Of a DNA stretch of 64,000 nt, positions 1-13,700 are shown piece by piece. The notes under the pieces were generated by a model, which was not told the origin of the DNA, made no database searches, and was given only the letters and a program-made list of their open reading frames with translations. How positions within the stretch are numbered: the first letter of the stretch is position 1; the number at the start of each line of letters is the position of its first letter. A program made the translations under genes and the position numbers. This DNA is from Apostichopus japonicus. Its lineage: Eukaryota > Echinodermata > Holothuroidea > Aspidochirotida > Stichopodidae. The stretch is taken from positions 30,091,666 to 30,155,665 of the forward strand of contig NC_092579.1 in assembly GCF_037975245.1 (NCBI RefSeq). Reading direction: 5' to 3'.

Positions 1-1604
1 GTTTGTGAAGGGTTTATCATTTGAAAATGTGCCCTTTAATACCACTGCAATAACAGTGCACACCTGCCTAATAGGCTCTCGCGATAGATCTCGGGAAATT
101 TGAGCTGTGCAAGTGAGATTTCCACCCTCGCTTTCTTTGCAAGGCTTGTCGAATTGATTACGTAGCAAACAGGCTAATGTTCCAGACTAATAACCTTGAA
201 AGGTGAAGAAGTGGGCAGTGGCAAAAAATGAACGGCAGTCTTACTATTAAAGGGCGGATTTCAAATGTTGACACTCGTTGTTTTCTTAGGAAGAGGGTGA
301 AACTACTGTATGCTGGCATGTATTAAACCAGTTGTGAAGGCATCAAAACAGGTTGAAACAGGTTTGGTCCCACTGTACGTGTAAAGTATTTTTTCTTGTG
401 CCAGCTGGCATTTCTGCAAGTCCATATTGACTGTACTAGTGTGCAAGTACCACAATGACATACATGATACATAGACCGTGCAAGTTAAATGTAGCATAAG
501 TTGTGTATTCCAAAAGAAAACAAACACATTCAAATAGAAACGGATCAAAGTTTGGGGATTTGCAAGAGCAATATTTGAAATGGTTGATAATGTTGTTGCC
601 TTAACTTTAGGTTTAGCAGAGCTTGGTGTAACAAACATGTTAAATGCCACAATGGGAAAATTAACTGTTCATTTTTGGCTGCTTGACTGTACAATAGAAT
701 CGTCTAACACACAGGGTACCATGCACTATTCTCTTTCTTTCTTTCTTTCTTTTTTAGGCTTTTTATTTACACTTTTACAGTTCACTGGTTATGACAGGAA
801 TTGCCTACTCCAAAAGATATGATTTGTAAATTTTAATACTAGTTAGCAATTGTTGAAAGGGTGTTTCAGAGAAAATGTTATATTACCACTTTGAATATTT
901 GATGGGCATGCAATAGTAGAATTATATTCTGTATGTGTACTAGTGCTCACAAAGGTTTGCACAGGTGTTTATGGAGGCATGCAAGTTGCCACATATAATG
1001 TATACTGTCTATGCTGTGCTATGGCATGAAACACATAAAAGTGCTTTCATGCACTTTCCAATTGAAGAAACTTTGGAGAAAAATAAATCAAACAATCGAG
1101 AGAAGGGAGGGCAATAAGAGAAAAAACGGGGTAGGTGGGAGTGGTGTGGGGTTCTGGGAATCAGCACACAATATATAATTTAGCCAGAGATACATTTCTC
1201 TTTTCATGCTGAACAGAATTTTTACAAATATGCAATGATATACCTTTGGATGTTATGTGGAAGATTCTCTGCAGAATTTGGAAGAGACTTATGGAAAAGT
1301 GAAGGTGGCTTTTTCTGCTTGAAATTCTCACCAGAGATGCTACTACCAAGTCTATCATTATGAATGTGTTTTAGCAATCCCACTCAAATGTATTTTGTTA
1401 ATGGGACAGCTCCTCACATTGACCCATCCCTTAGATCACATAATTTACACTGTAATTACATGGTAACATTTTTCTATTCTTGAAATCAAATAAAAGATGT
1501 TTGATTTTGTCATTGCAAATCGTTTTTCCTGTCTTTCTGTATCTTCCGTTAGGAGTAAGTTATTTAGCGATTTAAAACAGTACTAAGTTAACAGACGGGG
1601 AAAG
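1..1604. other. 5' flank of the CARD gene, no gene seen
   Basis: AT-rich sequence with a CTTT-rich tract near 730-755. The open frames are short, with no splice-site or family support. It should contain the promoter and 5' UTR of the gene starting at 1605. I see no clear TATA box. The base three before the start codon is A, a favourable context. Confidence 0.5.
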
Positions 1605-1776
1605 ATGTCTTTCAACGATGAGTGCCTGGAGAAGCTGGACGAATTTAGGACCAGGTTGGTGGCCTTGGATCCCCGGCCGTTCGTCGACGAATTGCGTAGC
1701 CTGACAGTATTGAACAAAGACGATGCAGAACAAATCTTAAACGAACACAGAAACCCGACAACAACCCAAAAGATGG
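1605..1776 (+). CDS. CARD9: CARD gene exon 1 (aa 1-57, N-terminal half of CARD)
   Basis: Begins with ATG (MSFNDECLEKLDEF) and ends at a strong donor G|GTAAGT, phase 1. It encodes CARD helices 1-3. The CLEKLDEFR and LNKDDAEQIL segments align with the CWSVLEGFR and LNPDDEEQVL segments I recall for CARD9. Confidence 0.85.
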
Positions 1777-4700
1777 GTAAGTTTATCAGTTGTAGATAGG
1801 CTGATAAGATACTGATAAATTTGTCAAATGGTGATAGGGGGGTTGGGTGGGGGGGAGTGGGGGGGTGGGGGGTTGTTCGGAATGTTTGGAATAATATTAG
1901 CCTTCCTATTCCATGTTACTGACAGAATACAGTTTTATACTTGGGAATTTCCAATTTAAAGCTGTCAGTTAACAGAGTTTGCTTATATGGTAGGATCCAA
2001 TTTTGGTCTTTTAAAAAAAAAAAAAAATTGATATCGGTATGTATATATATAGCCATCTTTCTATTAAATGTAAAAAGATTTATGTGGAGAACTCCTGGGA
2101 AGAAGAAAATAAATACTGTAAATAATAGGGAAAGAGAATAGAGAGAAAAGAAAATGAGGCTCGAACTTAAATAGGAATAAAAAGGAAACATTGTTTCTTT
2201 TAGCTTCGCTTCTACTTGTAATCTATTGTGTGGTATCCGTGACGTATCATTCCTTGTTTCGCTTCTTATCGTCATCGTGCTCTATTATCAACTGAGTAAA
2301 TGTGCCCAAGTAGCATGGAATCATTGATCACAAAGTATTAACGTTGAACGTGGAAAGCTGCTTTAAAGGCTTACAGTTTTGAGACTGGGGTGAGGCATGT
2401 AACCAAAGGTCACATCATATTAGTAGGAGGGGGATGGACACATCCACGGTGTCTTGACCGGGTGCTGTAAACACCTGAATCTGTCACGCAAAATTAAATC
2501 CCCAAATGATTATTACTTTGATATATATGCATAGTCTTTAAGTCTATACATACCATTAGTGCAAGCCAAGTACAGTTTCAAACATTTGAGATTAATACCA
2601 GGGTTATGTGCACCTGTTATCCTTGAATAAAACCCTCTTTCTTGGCAACCGGTACCTATTATCTTTAGTGCATTACGTCTTGTATAAGTACTGTGAGTGT
2701 CAACACAAGGGCCTCGTAAATGTGCCATATATATATTGATATCACATAAAATCGTCACAATGGTCCGCTATGTATCTGCTACTGTATCACTTGAGTGCTA
2801 CCGTCTATTTCTCACACTTTGATCTGAAGATGGATTCCATATAGATCTACTTCCTCTTTCTCTATACAATGAAATCGCAACAGTCCAAGACAGACCAAAA
2901 ATTTGTTTTGGACTCGGTTATTACAGTCTGGTCACTCCTTTTTTGGGGGTGCAGTAGGATACACTTGTACATACAGTACACACATAATTTACTACGTGCC
3001 TCTTGGTGCTTGAGGTCAAACAAGGGGTCAAAATTTATCCCGCCCAAAAGCATCGCCCTTAGAAAAGCCAAACCCAGGGATCAAAGCTGTGTCCAGGTGT
3101 TGATGTCAGTCAGTGAAGTGAACATTTAATGTTTAAGAGATATTATTTGTCAAAGCATATTTTTCTGAAGAATGGGCTTGAGCCTGTCTGTTGCTCATTT
3201 GATGTACGTTAGGAGTTTATTAAGATGTGGTACAGTAGATGGATTCTGCAAATCACAACATTTGAAATTTATACTATCCTTTTTGGATTCTCATAACATG
3301 TATGCAGATATTTTGAGTCTTTTCAAAGTGAAGCTTATTCCAAAGTGTTTCTCCTCAAAAGAATTTACTGTGGAAGTTACTCACAAGCTTCCATACTCTG
3401 AAAGAGGACAGTCTTGCGACAATGCAGCAGCAAATTTGGTCATGATCTGTCACAAAAAGAGAACATGGAATGATTTTTTTCTTTTGGTTCACAGTGTTTG
3501 AAACAAGCTAGTTTTTACAAGTCGATTAAATTTAAAAAAAAAGTCCATTAAGCTACAACATCGCTGAGGTGCTAGTTTTCCAATTTCAATTGGGTGTGAC
3601 ATAGGTTACTGTACTAAGCAATGTAAGAAGTTTTTTATTAAAACTAATTACGTTGAATATACAATGAAATAAATCTTTTTGTATGTTCTATAAGTTTCTG
3701 CTGTATAGTTATTTACTTTTGTGTGCTCACTTTAATTAGCTTCACATAGTACTTGTTGATTGTCAAACATCTTCAAACATACAATGTGTTGTACAGTAAA
3801 GTGAGTTAAAAATTTAATGAATTCGTTTGCTGAAAGTTCCTTTGTTTTCTGTATCTTCCATTTGTTATCAACATAATTGTGGCATACAATTGATATATAA
3901 TGTTACTCTAGCTTTGGTTATAGAGAGTGAAAGTGATAATTTGCCTGGTAACTTCTGAAATGCTCTTAAATTAGCCATTAATAGACATGTGAAATTGTTC
4001 ATGTGAAAAAATTCACACAGATCTGTAAGCTTTGTACCAGGCGCAGTGAATCGATTATTGAAAGTAGCTTCCAGCTACTGATCTTACATACCCTGAAGTT
4101 AGTTTTTGACATAATTAATGTGGCCCAATACGTGTCACATCAATGAGGAATTTTTCTTCTAACCACTATTAAACTTTGTATTTCAAAGATAGCTCGACAT
4201 ATTTGGATTTTGGATGATCAATTAATGCTAGCTGCTTTGTTCTTCTTCAAAGGTTAAAGTAACATTTGTATTGTCGGGAAAAACAAACAAAATGTTAGTT
4301 TTACCATGGAGGCTCGGGGCAAATTGGTTAAAATGAATGAAGTTAACATATACAGTTATATCATTTAGCAGTGCACGAAGGAAACCAAAGTTTGGAGTTA
4401 TTTCAATTTTATTTCTCATATGTTTGTACAAGATTAATACAAAACTAACATAGCAGTAGGAATGTTAACATATGAAGGACACTAGAAAAACAGCAAGGCT
4501 GTTATCTCTGCTATGTGTACTGTGTGTAGCCTACGAACAGAAAGGAATGTATACAAAGTTGAAAGGTAAATTTTGAAAATAATAAGAAAGCGAGCATTAT
4601 TATAATTCCATAAAAAATTTGGACAGAGAGAAAGTGAGTTGTGAGGGTGGTGGTGGTGGGGGGGAGGGGGAGGGGTGTAGGAAACGTATTGTCCTATGTA

Positions 4701-7700
4701 GAGAAGATGAGTGCATGGTAATGGAAGGTTACAGGTAGAAGAGGGAGTAAAGGGTGAAGTGGAAAATGGGGAAACAAGGTATTGATCATGTGAATTTATT
4801 TCAATTTGGGGATCATGTTTCTAACCAAAAGGTAGAATGTTGCAGCTCAGTGCAGGACTGAGAGGAGATCTTCTAGAATTGTGTGAGTCATGTCGGACAT
4901 TTTTAGTTTTAATATGAGTATAATTAGGTTGAAAATGTCACCCTCAACTAGTAAAGTGATCAGTTGTCAATTGCTTGGTGTTGATTCCCCTGGCCATTGA
5001 ATGCTTCTGGAGAGGTTATACATTTCCATTTTCATTGTGCAGCCTGATTGTTAACAAGTTACACTGCACGTTCAAGTTGTTTACCCAGGATCCTCAGAAA
5101 AAACTTAAACAAGGAAAAACTGAACAATTAAATTCTCTGGATCTTGAGCCAACAGGAACTATGACGAAGGTTGCGTTTCCTGTCCATGGTGTTTGATTAC
5201 TCTCACACATTTGATACGGCACGAGGAGCAGGTTTCTTGTTGATTCTAAATATGGGAAAAAATATGCCAAAAAAAAAAAACCCCCAATGAATGAGTGAGT
5301 GAATGAATGAAATGGAAACTGCAGCTTATGGACACTTCTTATTAATAACCATTGGGGAGGTGTTGTTAAAAAAAGCTGTATTAAATAATATGAAGCACCA
5401 CTATAGGATATTCAAGTATGCTTGAAAACTTTTGAGTAATGTTTAGAACATTGTTCATTATGAGGGTGAGTGGGGCACAGATTGAGGACCAGGGGGAGGG
5501 GGTTGGGGAGGTTGGAAGGAGAGGCTAAAGGGACCAAATGAAAGTACTGAAAGTGTATCTGTGAGCTGTACCATATATATATTTTTACATATTTATTCCA
5601 CATTTCAAATTACATTAGGAATGCATAAAAGTCATGGAGGGGTGAGAGATTGACCATGGAGGATGTGGGGTGGCAGTGGTTTTCCTTGGATGGGGATTGG
5701 GGAAAATCAGATATATACAGCAGTGATATGCAATTGTGTTTTAATCTTTTGCTATATATACACATAAGCTTTTAACTCCTGCATACCTGTTTATTGTAAG
5801 TACTGTATATATATATATACAGTACATATCGTGGCATACATTTTGTATGGATTATCATATGTACTGTGATGCCCGTTTCATTCCGACCAATAGCAAAAGG
5901 AAATGAACATAAGTATCCAGTGAGACAGTATGACATTATAGCTGTGTACTACTGTGTGGCTAACATTGTATGCATAGCATGAGTATTATAGCTATGTGTA
6001 CTGTGTGTGACTAACTTACTGTATGTATCCATAGCATGATATACTGTATCCCTAATGTACTGCATGTAGCTAACATTGTATGGATTGCATGAGTACTGTA
6101 TAGCCAGGGAGCTGCAGCTCCCTGGTATAGCTATGTGTACTGTGTGTGGCAGTTATCTGGCCCATTTGATCCAGTTTCAATGTAGCTTTTACACATAATT
6201 TGTATCTTCTGAGGAGGATGTAACATAGAGAAAATTGATGTGAACTATTTAAGCATAATATGTACTAGTAGTAAACAGCCCTGGTGCAAAAAGTATTGAG
6301 GGCGGGGCCAGGGGGATGGGGGGGGGGAGGGGAAGCACTGTACAATTGAGGAAAAACAATAAAACTATAACCTATATAACTGCCATGGGACATTCAAGTT
6401 TTGAGTCCCAATTAACTGCTGGAATAATATCAAAGTTTCATCTAGTATAACCTACAGCCTTGATATACCGTGTCTCGTGAAAGGTTAGGTTGATGGAATT
6501 GAACAGCTTTCTTACTGTACTTTCAATTATCATGTGAAGTTCCTGTCTTATTATCATGTTTAACTTTCAGTTTGGTATGACATAAATGCTGTCGACAATA
6601 CAGGCAGCTGTAAAATTCTTTGAGGATTTTACAAGGTTGTAGGTAATAGGTATGTGTTCGTTGTTCTACCGAGTGTAATTCATTGAACTGGTTTATGGGT
6701 ACTTAACTCGATTACACTGTAGTATACAGATTGTAAAGAATCCTGTTTTGTTGATATAAATATATGGTAGGTTCAACGTCATCTCATCAATAGATGGGAT
6801 GTTATACCAATACATCGAACCAGAGCTAGTTACCGACTGTCACAGAGGGCCCTAAGTTATGACTTGTACCATATATAGCAATTCAAGTACAATCAAGTGG
6901 GCACGGTGATGTTAAATCAAACTAACAAACATTACCCTAGGAGTTAATCTCCACTTAAACAGGGATGCAGTGTGTAGATTAAGATGATCATGTTTTTTTT
7001 CAACACTAAAATCTGGAAACTGGACTTTGAGTCCTCGCAAGTTGACATTTATAGCGCAGCTGCTGAGCTGAAAAGTTACACTGTAGAGTTTCTTAAGGGA
7101 TATATATGGGTGAAATTTTAGAGCATATCTTTGTGTTTGGTATGATGTATTTCTTAAAGGGTGGTAGTCAAATGGATGCATAATGTTTCTAGGCATCCAG
7201 TACCATGTCCCAATCAATGCATGTTGTCCAAATTTAAACTAGGGAGAGCCAATTTTGTTGGTATCAGTCAGGAATTAGGCCTGGGATACTTACTTGTCAG
7301 GACCTTAGACAGACTTTACATGAATCCTGGGGACACTCTGTACGGGGGCAGTCTTTACTACGTGGAAGGCAGAAATGTCTGGTCGCCTTAAACACTATGG
7401 ATGTAACAATGTAAATTTAACAATGTTTTCACCTTTATACGCTGTACAGAAAGTATGCAAGTTGAGAACTTGCACAAAAATGTAAACATGTTTTCCCTGC
7501 ACAGTTTGTGCATGTATAAAAGGTCAATTGAATTGTGTCACAAACACCTTTTTTATGTCTTGTTTAAATACTTCCCACCTTTCTTAGCACTCGAGCTCCT
7601 TTTTATGAAAATCATACGATTTTTTTCACAGTAACTAGTTCAACTCAGTTTGTACTGTAGCTTTAGGGAGAATTTGGGGGAAATTAAGAAATGAGAGCTC

Positions 7701-10700
7701 ACGGAACAAAGTATTAACAGAAGTCTTACATGGAGAATGTCTTGACGATGAAATCTTTATAATCAAATGCAAGTCATTGATTACCACCCAGTTGGGACGA
7801 TTGTTTCTATACTGTAGTGTCATGCCCCGCTTCAGAGCAATCGTATTGTCAATACGAGCAGTACGAATATCATGTTTCAAGCAGATCAAGGTTAGGAACT
7901 GTTTGTGCTGACAATACCAGTGCTTTGAGAGCATGACATTACAACAGTATGGAGAGGTATTAGCATTAGGTAATTCTCCCAACTGGCTGTTTATTACTTG
8001 CGATGCCATGAATATTCTTTCGCAGAAAACAGATCTGCATGACTTAAGGGAGAGGGGTCTCTTAGTTGGATAAAATTGTTGTCGTTAACTTATTTGGAGT
8101 AAAAAACTGCAAAAACTGCCTTTAAACGGAATTAAGTGCTCAGTAGCATTTAAAGGGTGTGAAGACTCACGCAAAAAGAAACTTCTAATGCCGGTAATCT
8201 GACCTAGTTTCGAACGAGATGTAACAGAAGTGTTATACACCACCATCGATCCCAGAAAATACACACACAGCTTGCTACTATCAGTAATTAGACACTACTG
8301 TACAGTCAGTACATACAGCTGCGGTCAATACCCACAGCGCATTGCATAAACGATACAGCGATGGACATCTCAGGTCCAGCTAAAGATAACAAGGTATCAC
8401 TTTTCATTACTGTACTGTCTGCATTTTGTAGCGACACGAACAAAACGTCACTTGCAAGTAACCCCGGATCAAAATCATGCAGTGCACATATTGCAAGGAT
8501 ATGAATGATACGAAAGGATGCGGTTTGATACAACTGTAATATTATCCCATGCACTGGGTTCAGTTTCCGATACTGCGTTAATTATACAGCATATGTGCAC
8601 AGTACCACACTGTACAATTGTGCAGGTTTGGCACAGATCTGCAGTTCCATTTTAAGGCCAGTTTTTTTGTCACTTTCATCATGAATTGTAATTAACCACG
8701 AAGCGTTTCAGATACAGGCATATTTTGGGTGTTTGCGCCTCGTCCAGTGAGTTTATTTATTGACACAACCTAAGTGGTTTCAGACTTGATCCGATAATAG
8801 TAGTTGGCATTCTCAAATGGACAATGCGCAGGTGCAAATATAGCCTCAGGAGGGAAAAAATTGGGTATTCCCCTTAATAATCACGTGACAACAGGTGCAA
8901 GCTAGTTCAAACTGTTCTAGGATATAGAAAACCTTCACCTTACCTTGTACGATCTTTATTGCATTTAACCATCATGTGTATAGGGATATGTACTGTACCC
9001 AGACATTATCATGGAAGTAAAATTCAAATAAAACATTTTAATCAGTTTGCAAGGCATATTAGTAAGCCTGTATCTAATTTACCTGCCTTCATGTCATGAC
9101 AAACTTTTTACTTCAAAATTTCAAGATACAAAGAATGTGAGAACTCTGTAAAGTGACCGATTGTGTGTGTAGGTCTAATTACATTAATAGTAATTATGGC
9201 CTGAAAATATTCTGTCTATAGATAATGTATCAATTTCCGCAAAGGTTCTGCAAAAAGTAATTCTTAAAGAGGAGAATTACAGAACAGGGTTGGTGGGGAA
9301 CTGCATGTCATGAGGTATGGGGTCAGAGGAGGCAGTGTTGATGGGGTACAGGTCATGAGGTATGGGTCAGCGGAGGCAGTGTTGATGGGGTACATGTCAT
9401 CAGGTATGGGGTCAGAGGAGGCAGTGTTGATGGGGTACAGGTCATGAGGTATGGGGTCAGAGGAGGCAGTGTTGATGGGGTACAGGTCATCAGGTAAGGG
9501 GTCAGAGGAGGCAGTGTTGATGGGATACAGGTCATCAGGTATGGGATCAGAGGAGGCAGTGTTGATGGGGTACTATATCATCAGGTATGGGGTCAGAGGA
9601 GGCAGTGTTGATGGGGTACAATACATGAGGTATGGGGTGAAAGGAGGCAGTGTTGATGGGGTACAGGTCATGAGGTATGGGGTCAGAGGAGGCAGTGTTG
9701 ATGGGGTACAGGTCATGAGGTATGTGGTCAGAGGAGGCAGTGTTGATGGGGTACTATATCATCAGGTATGGGGTCAGAGGAGGCAGTGTTGATGGGGTAC
9801 AGGTCATGAGGTATGGGGTCAGAGGAGGCATTGTTGATGGGGTACAATACATGAGGTATGGGGTGAAAGGAGGCAGTGTTGATGGGGTACAATACATGAG
9901 GTATTGGGTCAGAGGAGGCAGTGTTGATGGGGTACAGGTCATCAGGTATGGGGTCAGAGGAAGCAGTGTTGGCAGAGGGGGGGGGTGGGGTGTGAAGTAA
10001 CGTTTAACTTTCCCAATTGTGGTGAAGAATATGTTGGCCAGTCAGATGGAACCCTATCCTCATGAGGAAAGAAGACATTTCAAGTTTAACAGTTCAGCTA
10101 TGATGTGATAAGTGATTGTATCATGGGTGGCTGGGACTTCATGACTGCAGAAATCTTCATCAAATGGTAAAATCCCAACAAGATTCCAAGGGATGCAAAC
10201 ATACCCTGGATTTATGAATCAAGTTGAGTTTTAAGAACGGTAAATTTGGATGGAAGATAGGACATGGGCTGATTGGCTTTGACCGAGAAGTGCATCACAT
10301 GAGAGTGCATGTTTACAGATACATTTACAAATCTGGGTAGATTAAGAGTGCATCTGTTGAGTGGGGACAGGTGAGTATCACTGTCAGTAAATAACCAAAG
10401 GGAGACAAGATTTGGTGTTGAACTCTGTATACACCTTATTTTGATCCCAGCAATCTGAAAACTGCCGAGCCATGAAATTTGAGGATCGGCTCCGGCAGTT
10501 GTGGTTTTGTTTATATACCCCTCACTTGCTTCACAACAAAGCTACAAACTCCCTTGATTTGGGATTGTATGGGGTGTGGTTCGATCTTGTTTCTTTCTCC
10601 ATTATAAACAGATAGTACAGTTCAACTTTCTTTGAACTTTCTGCGAATATTTGTGGTTTTGTGGTCCGGTTGTGTGTATAGACTACTGGTAACAGTGTTC

Positions 10701-13700
10701 CCATCAAAAGTTAATAAAGTCAGACAGTTGATTTTGAATAATTACTGTCCATCAATTTTTCAAGTCTATGATTTTGCTGTTATTTGTTCCTAAATATTTC
10801 CAGTCACAAAATATTTTCACTCCTACACATTCCAAATGGACGATCTGAATGAAAACGGAATGCACTCGAAAGAAAATTGGTCAATTTCCGTAGTTATACA
10901 ATTTTTTTGAACAATAGCACCATTTGTAAAATTATTATTACTATTATCATTATGATTATTAAATTACATATATAGCACTTATTATAATAGAAAGCTTTCA
11001 TTGCTTTGCAAGCAAGGATTGCTGATATATATCAAATCAATTTAAAACATCATTGATTTAAATCACAGATTTGAATCTATCACACATCGGGTCAGAAAAT
11101 GTAAAGATACTTAGAACAGAAATATAGTTATTACTTTGGGAAATCTTTTATTTAACATGTTAAACACCTGCAAAAGGGTAAAAGAATATACAACTTAAGG
11201 TTATAATTGACCAAAACTTTACAGGATGGCCAAGTAGCATGAACTTTCCTATCTTGAAGTCTTCATTATAATCATCAGATTAGTCAATATTAACATTTTT
11301 ACAGTCAAATTTGAGATCAATTTTTTTATATAGAATGTTGCAACATGAAAATTATTTCGATTTGGCAGCAAAAAGGGACAAGTTAATAATGCTGTGAGGG
11401 CTTATAAGTGCAGTCAATTACAATAAGCTTCACTAAAATTACTCTGTAATTCAGTTTTCTAGTCATTTGAAAGTATGAAACTTGGTGATCTGGCCGGGTT
11501 GTTAGAATGTATAGCATATTGTGGTCAGATCTGTGGCCAGAATACAATCTTGTCAATGCTAGAACAGACATCAATTTCAGTGTGAAGTACTGTTAACAAT
11601 ATATACTAACATAACTTATCTGTGATTGGTTTAGTACATTAATGCTAAATTACAGTAGCAACAGAGCTACATGTAACTGTGTCCGTTGAAGAGAACAAGG
11701 AGAAATATTAAATCTGATTTAAAAAGGGGAGGTGATTCCATTCTTTAGGGGCATAACCCTCAAAAGACCGATCATCAGTATATTTGTGGAGGGTTTTGGT
11801 ATTTCCGTTAAAAGCTGGGTAGCTGACCTTAAAGATTCGGTTCATAGACTTTTGTTAATTCAATTAAATAGTTTCAGACAATTGAAAGCAAAGTGCTCAA
11901 TTTAATCTTAAAAACGCCCAGGATATTCAATAGGGAAGCAATGACGGTATTCCTAGAAATTGTTCCGGTCTATTATTATGCTATTAAGTTCCTAATATTT
12001 CCAGTTTAAAAAATATATATTTCACTCCTACTACGTGTTGTATACATTCAAAATGGATAAATTGCAATATATGTATATATACTGTACATATGAATAGCAA
12101 CAATGTGTAGAAGTGTGTTTATACTTGCGGTACATGTACCAATTTCTCCTGTGTTTGGAATCCATTTTGCTATATGATAAACAAAAATCAATTAATTTAA
12201 ATGTCATGTACTCTATAGAGTTGCTTTACAGAGTAACATTTTTTTAAAGACAGGTTATTGGCATTGCTCCCTCCCTCTATCCCCCAATGAGCCAGAATGT
12301 TAATGGTCACACATACCAGCACTTAAACATGCAATTACTTCAACCAAACACATTGCGCGTACAGCTTGTACCATAGGCTTATATGTTTAAGAATATTCAT
12401 AAATCAAATTGTGTACATGCTGGAGACGTCACAAGAAGATTTAGTCTGATTCCCCTGATAATTGATATGCAAGCATGAAATCACTTGGGAGGGAGGGGGA
12501 GGGAGGGGGGAGGGAGGGGGGGTGATTCTACTAAGGCACTTTCCCTTCTAAATAGCCTATTAACTGGCAATATTCTAGGACCATACCCGCCATCGATCCT
12601 CCTCCTGGTCCAACGCCCATCAAGGCTTCCTTCAGATTGAAAAAAACATAATCCTAGTAATTTGCTTACAATCAAGTGGGGGAGGGGAGGGATGGGTATT
12701 GAGTAGATGAGAAGGATGGAGGTTTTTAGACCTCACGACAACAGTGCGCAGTATCATACGACTACACAGTGTACGCTTCAAATTGTAACAATGTAGCATT
12801 ATGTTTCACCATATATAATGAAGATAAACAAGCACACTGCATATATACACATATATATGTAGCTCTAGGATTTATCAAGCAATTTCCTTCTCTGGTAGCA
12901 CTGGATGAATTCACACAAACTTGTATGTTAAATTAACCTTATATTTGACCTAACTAGAAGTCTCATCCCTGATCCCGGGTACTAATACAGTATACATGCA
13001 CCACTAACCACCATAACCAGCAATTACTAGTATTGGCCCAGTAGCTATATATGCTTAGAAAAGGAAAAATTGCAAAATAGTTTTCAATAGTCTACACTTT
13101 CCATGTGGTTTGAAGTGCATCCACAAGTTACTATGAGGAGTGCTTTATAATTATAGGGAAGTGAGTAATGCTTCAGTAAGTTGTGTGGGTGTAAAATGCT
13201 TTGTTTAAACTGAAGAATGAGTGACCAAAATTGGATTTTCTAGCATATTTAGTGGCAAAACTGTGACAACCTTCAACATTTTGCCGGGGGAAAAAAATTG
13301 GAAGTCAAGCAGTGCATTAAATGTTTTTTTTTTTATATCAGGTCTGTATTTAGGTATTAATGCAAGGTACTTGTTTGTTGTAAGATTGAATGGGAAAGGA
13401 TTATGTAAATGACACAACTATCCCCTTTGTAAATAACCCTATACTACCCCCTTCTACCTTGCCCCTTCCTGCAGGATAAATGTCTGGTGTGACCAGTGTA
13501 AATATATAAGAAAGTACTGCAGCAGAAGTGGATGAAAATTCAACAATTGAAATGAAATTAAACTTGGCCTGATGAGAAATTCTTTTGGGGGATCCCCAAG
13601 TTGTACGTGGTTTGTTTGTCTTAATTGCTAAAATTGTTTTTGAATTTACATATGTTGCATTTGTTGATGTTAATTTCAAAGGGAAACCATTAAATGGCAT

